DNA of 64,000 nt from Agreia sp. Leaf210 (GTDB taxonomy: Bacteria; Actinomycetota; Actinomycetes; Actinomycetales; Microbacteriaceae). Below, one piece after another: positions 9,268 to 17,930 of the stretch; positions within the stretch are counted from its first letter, which is position 1; every line of letters begins with the position of its first letter. Below the pieces are notes generated by a model, which did not search any database, had not been told where the DNA came from, and saw nothing but the letters and a program-made list of their open reading frames with translations. The stretch lies in NCBI RefSeq assembly GCF_001421485.1, contig NZ_LMKK01000001.1, forward strand, positions 687,717-751,716. Reading direction: 5' to 3'. The position numbers were made by a program, and so were the translations under genes.

Positions 9268-10291
9268 ACAGGCGCGTGATCAATCGCGTTTCGAGTTCCA
9301 TGCGGATGGCCGAGCCGTTCGATGGCCGGGATGCGGCGGCGCGATCGGTTTCGCGGAGCATCCGGAAGGCCGCGGCGCCCATCTCGACGATCGGCTGCTG
9401 AACGGTCGTCATGGGCGGCGTCGCCCACGCGGACTCCTGGATATCGTCGAAGCCGACCACGCTCACCTCTTTGGGTATCGACAGAGCGGCATCACGGGCC
9501 GCGTCGTAGACGCCCAGCGCCATGAAGTCGGAGCAGGCGAAGATGGCCGAAGGCGTCGTCTCGCCCGACGAGAGCATTGCTGAAGCAATACGGTGTGCCT
9601 GCTCCCGATCCCAGTCGCCATAGGCGAGCCACTCCTCGGGAATAGTGACCCCCTGCTCCCGGAGTGCCGTGATGAAGCCGTCGATTCGCGCACTGCTCGA
9701 CAGCTCTGTGCGCCGGCCCCCGACGACCCCGATCCGTGTGTGCCCCAGCTCGAGGAGGTGCTCCGCGGCCAGGCGCCCGCCATCCCAGTTCGTCGCCCCG
9801 ATGCTGCCGACGTCTGCGGGGGGCCGGCTGATCGGGTCGATGACCACGACGGGGATGTTCCCGGTAGTCAGCATGTTCAGCTGGGCCGCGGTCGTGTCGA
9901 CGAGAACGATGATCGCCCCCAGCGACGGTCTTCTCAGCAGGCGGCGCATCCAGTCGTCGTCGGAACGGGCGACGGTGAGGACGACATCGATCCCGTCGGC
10001 GGCGGCCGCGGCCTCGACACCCTCCAGGACCCGACTGATCCAGCTGCCTTCGACGTGCTTGACGACGACATCGATGAGCGGAACTGCCGGTCGTCTCTCG
10101 TCGCCGACTCGGGCTCGCGTCTTGCGTCTGTATCCCAGCTCCTGAGCGGAAGCCATCACGCGGCGGCGCGTCGCCTCCGATACATCGGTTCCCCCGTTCA
10201 GCACTTTCGAGACGGTGGGCACGCTGATCCCCGCGAGCGCGGCGATCTGCGCGAGGGTCGGTGCGCGCGGCGGGTCGATCGGTGTCGGCAT
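9248..10291 (-). CDS. LacI family transcriptional regulator of the ThuA-oxidoreductase pair
   Basis: A 347-residue LacI/GalR repressor with helix-turn-helix LAQIAALAGISVPTVSKVLN near the N-terminus and a sugar-sensor domain. The ATG at 10291 appears to be leaderless: TAGAGT (10298-10303) sits 6 bases upstream. It is divergent from the thuA-like/oxidoreductase operon, and the same TTGCGCAA-centred motif occurs in opposite orientation beside each promoter, so it most likely represses both itself and that operon. Its 3' end overlaps the convergent glycosidase gene by 20 bp. Confidence 0.92.
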   Translation of the reverse strand: MPTPIDPPRAPTLAQIAALAGISVPTVSKVLNGGTDVSEATRRRVMASAQELGYRRKTRARVGDERRPAVPLIDVVVKHVEGSWISRVLEGVEAAAAADGIDVVLTVARSDDDWMRRLLRRPSLGAIIVLVDTTAAQLNMLTTGNIPVVVIDPISRPPADVGSIGATNWDGGRLAAEHLLELGHTRIGVVGGRRTELSSSARIDGFITALREQGVTIPEEWLAYGDWDREQAHRIASAMLSSGETTPSAIFACSDFMALGVYDAARDAALSIPKEVSVVGFDDIQESAWATPPMTTVQQPIVEMGAAAFRMLRETDRAAASRPSNGSAIRMELETRLITRLSTARSG

Positions 10292-10297
10292 GACACG

Positions 10298-10303
10298 ACT
10301 CTA
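10298..10303 (-). promoter_or_regulatory. -10 element of a leaderless LacI gene
   Basis: TAGAGT on the minus strand, six bases before the ATG at 10291. The operator copy at 10304-10320 directly abuts it and would occupy the spacer and -35 region. Confidence 0.55.
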
Positions 10304-10320
10304 CAGAAGTTGCGCAAGTT
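10304..10320. promoter_or_regulatory. LacI operator, copy 1
   Basis: CAGAAGTTGCGCAAGTT on the plus strand, centred on the palindrome TTGCGCAA (10310-10317). The sequence CAGAAGTTGCGCAA recurs inverted at 10409-10422, with centres 99 bp apart, which would suit repression by looping. Confidence 0.65.
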
Positions 10321-10348
10321 TTTGGGCGATATACACTCAGCGAAGGGC

Positions 10349-10377
10349 TTGTCTCGGTCACCAGCCTGAGTGAGAAT
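10349..10377 (+). promoter_or_regulatory. possible promoter of the ThuA-oxidoreductase operon
   Basis: TTGTCT (10349-10354), 17-bp spacer, GAGAAT (10372-10377). The second operator copy lies about 25-40 bp beyond the predicted start site. Hexamers are only partial consensus matches. Confidence 0.4.
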
Positions 10378-10406
10378 AGATGCCGAACGACGCGAACACG
10401 AACTTA

Positions 10407-10422
10407 ATTTGCGCAACTTCTG
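10407..10422. promoter_or_regulatory. LacI operator, copy 2 (inverted)
   Basis: ATTTGCGCAACTTCTG, whose reverse complement carries the same CAGAAGTTGCGCAA block as copy 1. It lies 42 bp before the ThuA-like start codon, inside the predicted 5' untranslated region. Confidence 0.65.
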
Positions 10423-10463
10423 CTCGCCTCCACCGCGCGCGACCCAGCACCTCAAGGACGATG

Positions 10464-11180
10464 ATGACTGACACACAACAGACCGCTCCGGAGAAGAGAG
10501 CGCTCGTGGTGCGCGGAGGATGGGATGGACACCAGCCCGTCGAGGCCACCGAGTTGTTCCTTCCTTTTCTCGAAGCGAACGGCTTCGAGGTGCGGGTCGA
10601 GGAGTCTCCGGCCGTCTATACCGACGCCTCGTACCTGTCGGGCGTCGACCTCATCGTGCAGTCGAACACCATGTCGTCGATCGAGGCGGCCGAGTTCGAG
10701 GGGCTGCGAGCCGCGGTCGAAGCCGGCACGGGCTTCGCTGGCTGGCACGGCGGAATCGCGGACTCCTACCGCAACAACTCTGACTACCTCCAAATGGTCG
10801 GCGGTCAGTTCGCCTCGCACCCCGGCAAGCACCCGAGCGAACGCACGGGTGAGCAATCCGACAACTACGTTCCCCACACGATCGAGATGACCGCGGCCGC
10901 GGCGACTCACCCGATCACCGCCGGCATCGGAGACTTCGAACTGGTGACCGAGCAGTACTGGGTTCTGCACGACGACTACAACGACGTGCTGGCCACCACC
11001 ACGCAGGCCGCGCGGGAGTGGGATCCCTGGAATCGGCCCATCACGTCGCCCGCCATCTGGACCAGAAACTGGGGCGCCGGGCGCATCTTCGTCTCCACGC
11101 CGGGCCACCGGGTGGAGATCCTGCAGGATCCCAACGTCAAGACCATCATCGAAAGGGGCCTCCTGTGGGCATCCCGCTGA
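10464..11180 (+). CDS. ThuA-like domain protein
   Basis: A 238-residue cytoplasmic protein of the ThuA family (trehalose-utilisation-like, class I glutamine-amidotransferase-like fold). Typical features are ALVVRGGWDGHQPVE at the N-terminus, GTGFAGWHGGIADSYR in the middle, and FVSTPGHR near the end. Start ATG 10464 is favoured over 10461 because AAGGA is 5 bases upstream. It overlaps the following oxidoreductase gene by 16 bp. ThuA/ThuB-type pairs act with Gfo/Idh/MocA dehydrogenases on oxidised (3-keto) disaccharides in alpha-proteobacteria; the same pairing here suggests sugar oxidation or 3-keto-glycoside processing. The substrate is unknown. Confidence 0.85.
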   Translation: MTDTQQTAPEKRALVVRGGWDGHQPVEATELFLPFLEANGFEVRVEESPAVYTDASYLSGVDLIVQSNTMSSIEAAEFEGLRAAVEAGTGFAGWHGGIADSYRNNSDYLQMVGGQFASHPGKHPSERTGEQSDNYVPHTIEMTAAAATHPITAGIGDFELVTEQYWVLHDDYNDVLATTTQAAREWDPWNRPITSPAIWTRNWGAGRIFVSTPGHRVEILQDPNVKTIIERGLLWASR

Positions 11181-12262
11181 CCGTCGGCATCATCGGCGTC
11201 GGAAAGATCAGCGAGCAGTACCTCGCGAACCTCCCCAGCTTCCCTAGCCTCCGCCTCGTGGCCGTCGCCGACCTCAACGAGGTCAGGGCCCGAGAGATCG
11301 CCGAACAACACGGCGTGCGCGCGTTGACGGTCGACGAACTTCTCGACGACGCCGAGGTCGATGCCGTCTTGAACCTCACCATTCCGGCCGCCCACGTCGA
11401 GATCGGAACCCGCGCCCTTCACGCCGGCAAGCACGTCTTCGCAGAGAAGCCTCTGGGGTTGAACGCAGCGGAGGCGGCACCCATGCTCGATCTCGCCGAA
11501 GAACTCGGTCTCAGATTCGGCAGCGCGCCCGACACGGTCCTCGGCACAGGCATCCAGACAGCCCGTCGCGCCATCGACTCGGGGCTGATCGGCGAGCCGA
11601 TCGCCGCACAGGTCTTCTGGTCGTCACCCGGCCACGAAGCGTGGCATCCGGCCCCGGCCTTCTACTACCAGGAGGGCGGCGGACCCCTGCTCGACATGGG
11701 CCCGTACTACCTCACCTCGCTCGTTCACTTCTTCGGACCGGTCGTACGGGTCAGCGGCCTGACCAGCCGTTCGAACCGGATGCGCACGGTCGGCTCGGGC
11801 GCGCTGGAGGGCACCGAGATCCCCGTCTCGGTCGACACCCACGTGACGGCACTGCTGGAGCACGCCGGAGGGGTCTCGTCGACCGTCACCGTCAGCTTCG
11901 AGATCTGGAAGACCCGTTCTCCGCTGTTCGAGGTCTACGGCACGGCGGGCACCCTCGCCGTTCCCGATCCGAATCAGTTCTCCGAGCCAGTGGAGTTCGC
12001 CTCCCAGGAGACCCGGGAGTGGGAGCACCTCCCCGACTCCGCCGGCTACATCGCCACGGGCCGCGGCATCGGCCTCGCCGACCTCGCCGAGGCGATCGAG
12101 CGTGACCTGCCACACCGCGCGTCGGGCAGACTCGCGCTGCACGTGCTCGAGATCATGGATGCCATTCAGCTCTCCAGTACGCGACGAGAGACCATCGCGA
12201 TCGCGAGCACGGTCGAGCGGCCCCAGCCCGTTCCCCTTCGGGAGGTCGCGGAGCAGGGCTAG
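11165..12262 (+). CDS. Gfo/Idh/MocA family oxidoreductase
   Basis: A 365-residue NAD(P)-dependent sugar or inositol dehydrogenase. The Rossmann fingerprint GIIGVGKIS is at the N-terminus and the conserved AEKPLGL motif follows at about residue 95; the C-terminal half is the alpha/beta substrate domain. GTG at 11165 is the best start because the dinucleotide-binding strand begins five codons later and GAAAGGGG precedes it; an upstream open frame only reads through thuA. Translationally coupled to the ThuA-like gene and presumably repressed by the divergent LacI. The substrate is unassigned. Confidence 0.9.
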   Translation: MGIPLTVGIIGVGKISEQYLANLPSFPSLRLVAVADLNEVRAREIAEQHGVRALTVDELLDDAEVDAVLNLTIPAAHVEIGTRALHAGKHVFAEKPLGLNAAEAAPMLDLAEELGLRFGSAPDTVLGTGIQTARRAIDSGLIGEPIAAQVFWSSPGHEAWHPAPAFYYQEGGGPLLDMGPYYLTSLVHFFGPVVRVSGLTSRSNRMRTVGSGALEGTEIPVSVDTHVTALLEHAGGVSSTVTVSFEIWKTRSPLFEVYGTAGTLAVPDPNQFSEPVEFASQETREWEHLPDSAGYIATGRGIGLADLAEAIERDLPHRASGRLALHVLEIMDAIQLSSTRRETIAIASTVERPQPVPLREVAEQG

Positions 12263-12266
12263 CCGG

Positions 12267-12800
12267 TCAGCGCCAGTCCGCCAGATCCCGGGCCAAGCGG
12301 GCACGCGCTCGCACCAAAAGTCCGCGCACGGTCGTGACGGGGATCATCAGCTCGCCGGCGATCTCGGTGTAGCCCCAGTGATCGAGTTGCCTGAGTTGCC
12401 AGCATCGACGCTGCAGCTCGGGCATCGACTCGAGGATCCGCCTGGCCTCGGCTGCGAGGGAGCGGCAGTGAGCCACATTCGCCGGATCATCGAGGTCGGG
12501 CACGAGGACATCGTCGTCGAGGTCGGCACGCCGTCGTGACGTCGCGGAACGAAGTCGGTCGTAGCTGCGCCGACGCACCGTCGTCACGAGCCACCCGGCG
12601 ATCCTCTCGCTCTCGATGACACTCTCCGCGTGTGTCCAGGCGGCGAGAAAAGCCTCCTGCACGACGTCGTCGACGTCTGCAGTGCCGCCCAGCGTGCGGC
12701 GTGCGACCGAGCGCAGCATCGCCGAGTGGCGGTGCACGATCTGCTGGAACACCGCGTCATCCGCATTGGGTCTGCGGGTCGTGGCAATGGTGGCGAGCAT
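12267..12800 (-). CDS. ECF-type RNA polymerase sigma factor
   Basis: A 177-residue sigma-70 family member with region 2 (RHSAMLRSVARR then DVDDVVQEAFLAAW, about residues 20-60) and region 4 (LPELQRR-like segment followed by YTEIAGELMIPVTTVRGLLV, about 125-165), and no regions 1 or 3. Start at 12800 is chosen for GGAG upstream; in-frame extension to 12881 lacks support. No anti-sigma gene is adjacent, so control may be transcriptional or through a distant partner. It converges on the oxidoreductase gene with a 4-bp gap. Confidence 0.88.
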   Translation of the reverse strand: MLATIATTRRPNADDAVFQQIVHRHSAMLRSVARRTLGGTADVDDVVQEAFLAAWTHAESVIESERIAGWLVTTVRRRSYDRLRSATSRRRADLDDDVLVPDLDDPANVAHCRSLAAEARRILESMPELQRRCWQLRQLDHWGYTEIAGELMIPVTTVRGLLVRARARLARDLADWR

Positions 12801-13038
12801 CGTGACTCCAGGTGTCGAACAATATGTGTATGCATGATTCGGACCACCCGTGAGCCGAGATTGGCGCGTCCATACCCCCAAAGCGAGGGACTCTCAATTC
12901 GGACGGCATACGCGTCGGATGCAGACGCGTCAAGCAGACGTCGCGAGGTCGGCCGCACAGGAATAGGCTTGTCGATGGCCCGCCTCGCACCGCAGCGAGA
13001 GTCGCGGGCTGCGCGCCGCCGGCACTCTGGAGACCCCC

Positions 13039-14766
13039 TTGACCGAATCTGCTCCCGTCGATCCCACCACCACCGAGGCCTGGAAGAAGCTCGCTGCCAT
13101 CGCCGATGGCTTCTCCCCCGACCTTCGCGGATGGTTCGCCGACGATTCAAGCCGAGCCGAGCGCTACACCTTCCAGGCGGCAGATCTGACCGTCGACCTC
13201 TCCAAGGGGCTCGTGACCGAAGAGATCCTGGCGCATCTGCTCCAGCTGGCGAAAGACGTCGACGTCTCGGGTCGCTACGACGCCATGATCGCGGGCGAAC
13301 ACATCAACGTCACCGAAGACCGCGCGGTGCTGCACACCGCCCTCCGTCGCCCGAAAGACGGGGAGGGCCTTGTTCCCCCGAAGGGCTTCGTCGTCGACGG
13401 CCAGGACATCGACGCCGATGTGCACGCGACTCTCGACAAGGTCTACGCGTTCGCCGACAAGGTCCGCGCAGGCGAGTGGACCGGCGTCACCGGCAAGCGC
13501 ATCGAGACCGTCGTCAACATCGGTATCGGCGGCTCCGATCTGGGCCCCGTCATGGTCTACGAGGCGTTGAAGCCCTACGTGCAGGCCGGCATCGAGGCAC
13601 GCTTCGTCTCGAACATCGACCCCAACGACGTCTACGAGAAGACGGTCGGCCTCGATCCTGAGACGACGCTCTTCATCGTCGCATCGAAGACCTTCGGCAC
13701 CCTCGAGACGCTCACGAATGCCCGACTCGCTCGCGAATGGCTGTGGGCCGAGCTGAGCGCCGCCGGAGTTCTCGACGACACCGACGAAGCGCGCAAGGGC
13801 GCCGTCGCCAAGCACTTCGTCGCGGTGTCGACAGCCCTCGACAAGGTCGAGGCGTTCGGTATCGACCCTCAGAACGCGTTCGGGTTCTGGGACTGGGTGG
13901 GCGGCCGGTACTCGGTCGACTCCGCCATCGGCACCTCCGTCGTGATCGCTATCGGGCCAGACAACTGGCGCGAGTTCCTCGCCGGATTCCACGCTGTCGA
14001 CGAGCACATGCGCACCACCGAACTCGAAAGCAACGTGCCGGTTCTGATGGGCCTGCTCAACGTCTGGTACACGAACTTCCTCGGCGCGCAGAGCCACGCG
14101 GTTCTTCCGTACGCCCAGTATCTGCACCGCTTCGCCGCCTACCTGCAGCAGCTCACGATGGAGTCGAACGGCAAGAGCGTCCGCTGGGACGGCTCGCCCG
14201 TCACCAGCGATACCGGAGAAATCTTCTGGGGCGAACCGGGAACGAACGGTCAGCACGCGTTCTACCAGCTCATCCACCAGGGCACCCGTCTCATCCCCGC
14301 CGATTTCATCGCGGTGGCCAACCCGGCGCATCCGTTGAAAGACGCCACGGGCGATGGCGCCGGCGTCGAGCCCGGCCAAGACGTGCACACGCTGTTCATG
14401 GCCAACTTCTTCGCGCAGACGAAGGCCCTCGCCTTCGGCAAGACCGCCGACGAGGTGCGCGCCGAGGGTACGAAGGAGTCCGTCGTCCCCGCTCGCGAGT
14501 TCGCGGGAAACAAGCCGACGACATCGATCCTCGCTCCCGCGCTGACGCCGAGCGTCGTGGGCCAGCTCATCGCGCTGTACGAGCACATCGTGTTCGTCGA
14601 GGGAACCGTCTGGGGCATCGACTCGTTCGATCAGTGGGGCGTCGAGCTCGGCAAGCAGCTCGCGCTGCAGATCACGCCCGCGGTCGCCGGCGATGCCGCC
14701 GCCCTCGAGAGTCAGGACTCGTCGAGCAAGTCGCTCATCGCGAAGTACCTCGAGCTGCGCAAGTAG
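13039..14766 (+). CDS. pgi: glucose-6-phosphate isomerase
   Basis: A 575-residue cytosolic glycolytic enzyme interconverting glucose 6-phosphate and fructose 6-phosphate. Visible family motifs: [15 protein letters not shown] (phosphate site), [21 protein letters not shown] and [14 protein letters not shown], the last carrying the catalytic histidine. TTG start with CTGGAG upstream; length is slightly above the usual 550. The 238-bp region before it holds the divergent promoters of pgi and the sigma factor, without a recognisable operator. A 479-codon antisense frame inside it is a coding shadow. Confidence 0.97.
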   Translation: MTESAPVDPTTTEAWKKLAAIADGFSPDLRGWFADDSSRAERYTFQAADLTVDLSKGLVTEEILAHLLQLAKDVDVSGRYDAMIAGEHINVTEDRAVLHTALRRPKDGEGLVPPKGFVVDGQDIDADVHATLDKVYAFADKVRAGEWTGVTGKRIETVVNIGIGGSDLGPVMVYEALKPYVQAGIEARFVSNIDPNDVYEKTVGLDPETTLFIVASKTFGTLETLTNARLAREWLWAELSAAGVLDDTDEARKGAVAKHFVAVSTALDKVEAFGIDPQNAFGFWDWVGGRYSVDSAIGTSVVIAIGPDNWREFLAGFHAVDEHMRTTELESNVPVLMGLLNVWYTNFLGAQSHAVLPYAQYLHRFAAYLQQLTMESNGKSVRWDGSPVTSDTGEIFWGEPGTNGQHAFYQLIHQGTRLIPADFIAVANPAHPLKDATGDGAGVEPGQDVHTLFMANFFAQTKALAFGKTADEVRAEGTKESVVPAREFAGNKPTTSILAPALTPSVVGQLIALYEHIVFVEGTVWGIDSFDQWGVELGKQLALQITPAVAGDAAALESQDSSSKSLIAKYLELRK

Positions 14767-14793
14767 CCCTCGCGAGCGCAGGGGAACGACGCC

Positions 14794-15423
14794 ATGGCCG
14801 GACGCATCGAGATCGATCTGTTCAGCACGCTCGATGGCGTGATGCAGGCGCCGGGCGGGCCCGATGAAGACCCGTCCGGCCGGTTCGCCTTCGGCGGTTG
14901 GCAGGCACCGCTGACCGATCCGGCCGTCGGCGAACAGGTGATCGACGGCATCCGGCGCATGGACGCCCTTCTGCTGGGTCGACGCACCTACGAGATCTTC
15001 GCCGCGTATTGGCCGAAGCAGCTCGACAGCCCCGGTGGCGCCGACAACGAGATCGCTGCGGCGTTCGATGCCATTCCCAAGTACGTCGCTTCACGCTCGG
15101 AGCCTGCCCTGACGTGGAACGATTCGCACCTGCTCGGGCCCGACATCGCATCCGAGATCGAGATCTTGCGCGATCGCCATCGAGAGATCCATGTGATCGG
15201 CAGCGTCGACTTCGCTCGCACCCTCGTCGCGGACTCGCTCTTCGATCAGCTGAACCTCTGGGTCTACCCGATCGTCCTCGGCTCGGGCAGACGCCTCTTT
15301 CCGGCCGACGGCCCGGCCGTGCGGCTAGAACCGGTCTCGTCCTCGACGATCTCGCCAGACGGGACACTCCTGCTGCGCTACCGACCGACGGGCGAGGTTC
15401 CCGCCACGGGCGATATGACCTGA
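14794..15423 (+). CDS. dihydrofolate reductase family protein (RibD C-terminal domain)
   Basis: A 209-residue protein of the RibD-C/DHFR superfamily, with the typical opening IEIDLFSTLDGVMQAPGGPDE, DALLLGRRTYEIFAAYWP and IHVIGSVDFARTLVADSLFDQL. Such stand-alone proteins are common in actinobacteria and are probably NADPH-dependent reductases of unknown substrate, not the folate enzyme; a real folA is at 35196. Start ATG follows AGGGG, 27 bp after pgi, so it may be co-transcribed. Confidence 0.85.
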   Translation: MAGRIEIDLFSTLDGVMQAPGGPDEDPSGRFAFGGWQAPLTDPAVGEQVIDGIRRMDALLLGRRTYEIFAAYWPKQLDSPGGADNEIAAAFDAIPKYVASRSEPALTWNDSHLLGPDIASEIEILRDRHREIHVIGSVDFARTLVADSLFDQLNLWVYPIVLGSGRRLFPADGPAVRLEPVSSSTISPDGTLLLRYRPTGEVPATGDMT

Positions 15424-15592
15424 GCCTCGTGCTCATACGAGTGGCGTGGCAGCGGCGCTGCGCGACCTCATCGAACGTGAGGCTCGTCCCGCGCAACGAC
15501 GCCGCCAACTGACTGCAACGGTAGTTCGTCGGAGGCGTCCACCAGCTGGGACTTGACGCGGCGGTTCCCGAGTGATTCACACCCGTCGATCG

Positions 15593-15598
15593 TAGACT
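15593..15598 (+). promoter_or_regulatory. -10 element, leaderless glutathione peroxidase gene
   Basis: TAGACT ends 7 bases before the ATG at 15606 and no ribosome-binding site is present. The rest of the 182-bp gap 15424-15605 shows nothing recognisable. Confidence 0.45.
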
Positions 15599-15605
15599 TC
15601 GGCGT

Positions 15606-16094
15606 ATGAACCTCGACGATATTCCCATCACCACGACGACCGGCGAAGAGACGACGCTGGGTGCGTTCGACGGGGTCAGGTTGATCGTCAACGTGGCGAG
15701 CCGCTGCGGCCTCGCGCCGCAGTACGAGAAGCTCGAGACGCTGCAGAAGACCTACGGCGACAAGGGCTTCACGGTGCTCGGCTTCCCGAGCAACCAGTTC
15801 CTGCAAGAGCTCTCCACCGACGAGGCGATCCAGGAATACTGCTCGATGACATGGGGAGTCACCTTCCCGATCTTCGAGAAGATCAGAGTCAACGGCCGCA
15901 ACGCGCATCCGCTCTACAAAGAACTCACCAAGACGCCCGATGTCAACGGCAAGACCGGCCGCATCAGCTGGAACTTCGAGAAGTTCATCGTGACCCCCGA
16001 CGGCGCGGTGCACCGCTTCAGCCCTCGCACCGAGCCCGACGACCCCGCCATCCTCGAGGTCATCGAGAAGTCGCTGCCCGCCGCGACCGAGTAG
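15606..16094 (+). CDS. glutathione peroxidase family protein
   Basis: A 162-residue thioredoxin-fold peroxidase. Cys34 (in ASRCGLAPQYEKLE) replaces the selenocysteine of animal enzymes; the Gln of LGFPSNQF and the Trp of RISWNFEKF complete the catalytic triad. Without an obvious glutathione system in actinobacteria the electron donor is more likely thioredoxin or mycothiol. Cytoplasmic, no signal peptide. Appears leaderless, with TAGACT 7 bases before the ATG. Lies in a stretch rich in oxidative-damage genes (msrA/B, alkylation repair). Confidence 0.93.
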   Translation: MNLDDIPITTTTGEETTLGAFDGVRLIVNVASRCGLAPQYEKLETLQKTYGDKGFTVLGFPSNQFLQELSTDEAIQEYCSMTWGVTFPIFEKIRVNGRNAHPLYKELTKTPDVNGKTGRISWNFEKFIVTPDGAVHRFSPRTEPDDPAILEVIEKSLPAATE

Positions 16095-16135
16095 GAATTC
16101 GCCGCCTGGGGGGTCACTGCTCGCCGCGGCGAACT

Positions 16136-16141
16136 TAGGCT
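16136..16141 (+). promoter_or_regulatory. -10 element, leaderless DUF1992 gene
   Basis: TAGGCT ends 6 bases before the ATG at 16148. Confidence 0.45.
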
Positions 16142-16147
16142 TGAGGC

Positions 16148-16741
16148 ATGGGCAGTCCCACGGAACCTCGTGATTCGCGGCTGAATGTCGCTCGCTACCA
16201 GGTCGACAAGTTGACCCCGGAGAACGAACGCGACGATGCGAGCGATGCCGGCCAGCCGACGATGGAGCAACGGGCGCAGATCGTCGAGATCTCGATCCAA
16301 CAGGCCATGCGGCGGGGCGATTTCGACAACCTGCCCGGGGCGGGAAAACCGCTCTCCGGCCTGCAGAACGCCTACGACCCGAACTGGTGGATCAGGCAGA
16401 AGATCGAACGCGAACGCCTCACCGGCCTGGGACCGCCCGCGCTGACCCTGCGCACCGAGGACGCCCAGCTCGACGACCGACTCGACGCCGCACCCTCGGA
16501 GGAGGCGGTCCGAAGCATGCTGACCGACTTCAACGCGCGCATCATCGAGGCGCGTCGCCAGTTGCAGGGTGGGCCGCCCGTCGTGACCGTTCCGCGCGAT
16601 GTCGATGCCGAGGTGCAGCGTTGGCGTGAGCGACGGGATGCGCGATATCGGCAGTACGCGGAGGAACGGGAGCGTGAGGAAGCCGCCTACCGGGCGATGG
16701 GATGGCGTGAACGCCGTCGCGCACGCCGCTCACGACGCTGA
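16148..16741 (+). CDS. DUF1992 domain-containing protein
   Basis: A 197-residue soluble protein. The DUF1992 block (also found in DnaJ homologue subfamily C member 28) is clear: QAMRRGDFDNLPGAGKPL followed by NWWIRQKIERERLTGLGPP. The C-terminal 60 residues are Arg/Glu-rich and probably helical (RWRERRDARYRQYAEERERE). Function unknown; no enzyme motif. Leaderless start with TAGGCT at 16136-16141. Confidence 0.85.
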   Translation: MGSPTEPRDSRLNVARYQVDKLTPENERDDASDAGQPTMEQRAQIVEISIQQAMRRGDFDNLPGAGKPLSGLQNAYDPNWWIRQKIERERLTGLGPPALTLRTEDAQLDDRLDAAPSEEAVRSMLTDFNARIIEARRQLQGGPPVVTVPRDVDAEVQRWRERRDARYRQYAEEREREEAAYRAMGWRERRRARRSRR

Positions 16742-16815
16742 GATGGCCGCGTGGCTCCGACAGGATCTTCACGGATCGGACGATTTAGGCTGACCTTAGC
16801 CATGGGTCGCACCAC

Positions 16816-16832
16816 GTGCAACCCCATTGCAC
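16816..16832. repeat. short inverted repeat before a hypothetical gene
   Basis: GTGCAA-CCCCA-TTGCAC, 6-bp perfect arms, 30 bp before the ATG at 16863. Could be an operator or a small hairpin; short enough to occur by chance. Confidence 0.3.
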
Positions 16833-16862
16833 CCGAAGCAATGCGCGAACGAAAGTAGTCTA

Positions 16863-17192
16863 ATGAGAGAGCTTCACTATGGGGGCGGAACCCTTGTCGT
16901 CGGCCGCGAGGTCTGCACGGCAGTATTCGATTACGCCCTGGCGTTGGCACGAATGGGGAGGTCTGACCTCATCACCGTGCCGATCCTGGTGAACGGTCAG
17001 ATCGACGAATCGAACATCCTGCTGGGACCGACCACGCAGATCTACTGCACGCCCGCAACGCAGACGGCCGAGGCGCTCGACGACTCGGCGAAGATCGCCG
17101 AACTGCGCGAGCGCATCGCTTCGCTGCACCGACCGATCACCGCGGTGTCTGGCGACTCCACGGTGTACCCGGACTTCGAACTCGAATACTGA
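16863..17192 (+). CDS. hypothetical protein
   Basis: A 109-residue protein without membrane segments or signal peptide, not assigned to a named family. The N-terminal half (LHYGGGTLVVGREVCTAVFD) is followed by an Ala/Leu helix and a stretch VPILVNGQIDESNILLGP; the C-terminus is acidic. Start at ATG 16863 chosen over an upstream TTG at 16827 because the TTG lies inside an inverted repeat and the ATG frame begins the conserved-looking part. Codon use is typical of the window, so it is likely a real gene. Confidence 0.65.
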   Translation: MRELHYGGGTLVVGREVCTAVFDYALALARMGRSDLITVPILVNGQIDESNILLGPTTQIYCTPATQTAEALDDSAKIAELRERIASLHRPITAVSGDSTVYPDFELEY

Positions 17193-17204
17193 TCACACCC
17201 GCGC

Positions 17205-17210
17205 TACAGT
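17205..17210 (+). promoter_or_regulatory. -10 element before the TMEM175-like gene
   Basis: TACAGT ends 7 bases before the ATG at 17218, the same leaderless geometry as other genes here. It supports 17218 as the original start. Confidence 0.45.
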
Positions 17211-17217
17211 TCTGGTC

Positions 17218-17899
17218 ATGTCGATCGAACCGCGCGGCCCCTCATCGGTGACGGAGAATCGTCCTGGCTGAGCAGACTCCCGGCGACCTCGCACGCCTCG
17301 TCACGTTCAGCGACGCGGTCGTCGCGATCGCCGCGACCCTGCTCGTATTGCCCCTCGCCGAGAACGCCACTCGAGGAGACTCGCCCACACTGGGCGACAT
17401 CATCGCCGAGAGCGGCGGTCAGATTCTGCTGGTGCTGCTGGGCTTCTTCGTGATCTGCCGATTCTGGCTCAACCACCACGACATCATGCGCAACCTCGTC
17501 ACGTTCGACCCACCGCTGTTCTGGGTCAACGCCGTGTGGATGGTGTCCATCGTTCTGCTGCCCTTCACGACGAGCCTGATCGGCACATCCAACAGCAGCG
17601 ACCCGGCCACCACGGGTCTCTACATCGGCAACATGCTCGTCACCTGTCTGGCCGCGTTGGCGATGCAATGGCACGTCACGCGCACCCCGTCTCTGCAGAC
17701 CTCCGAGAGCAGAGGCACGGCACGACTGACCGGTGGGGTCGTCGCGGCTATCGCGCTCGCCGTCGCCCTCGGTCTCGCCATCCTCGTCCCGTCTATCGGG
17801 CCATGGGCTCTTCTGCTTCTCGCCGTCGACGGGTTCGTCACCAAGGCCCTGCGGCGCAGAACAGAGAAGCCGGGCTCACCGCGAAGAAGATCGCGATGA
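17218..17899 (+). CDS. TMEM175 family (DUF1211) potassium channel-like protein, reading frame disrupted near its start
   Basis: About 210 residues with six predicted membrane helices. The TMEM175 signature RLVTFSDAVVAIAATLLVLPL lines the first helix, and FWLNHHDIM resembles the conserved histidine-containing stretch. The frame encoding this signature (from 17252) has no ATG, GTG or TTG between its upstream stop at 17249-17251 and TTG 17348, which would delete the signature. The ATG at 17218, with a leaderless -10, opens a different frame that stops at 17269-17271. A one-base insertion between 17250 and 17268 would explain this. Either a genuine frameshift mutation, a sequencing error, or a non-canonical start (CTG 17264). 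Confidence 0.7.
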
Positions 17900-17930
17900 A
17901 CCCGGCCGATATGCTGCCGAGAGTCAGTCG

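Noticed and set aside
10328-10333. TATATC (minus strand) as the -10 of the LacI gene at 9248
   Set aside because: TAGAGT at 10298-10303 fits the leaderless pattern of the window better and lies at the correct distance from the ATG.
13147-14586. 479-codon open frame antisense to pgi
   Set aside because: Coding shadow typical of very high GC3 DNA; translation is low-complexity and pgi on the other strand is unambiguous.
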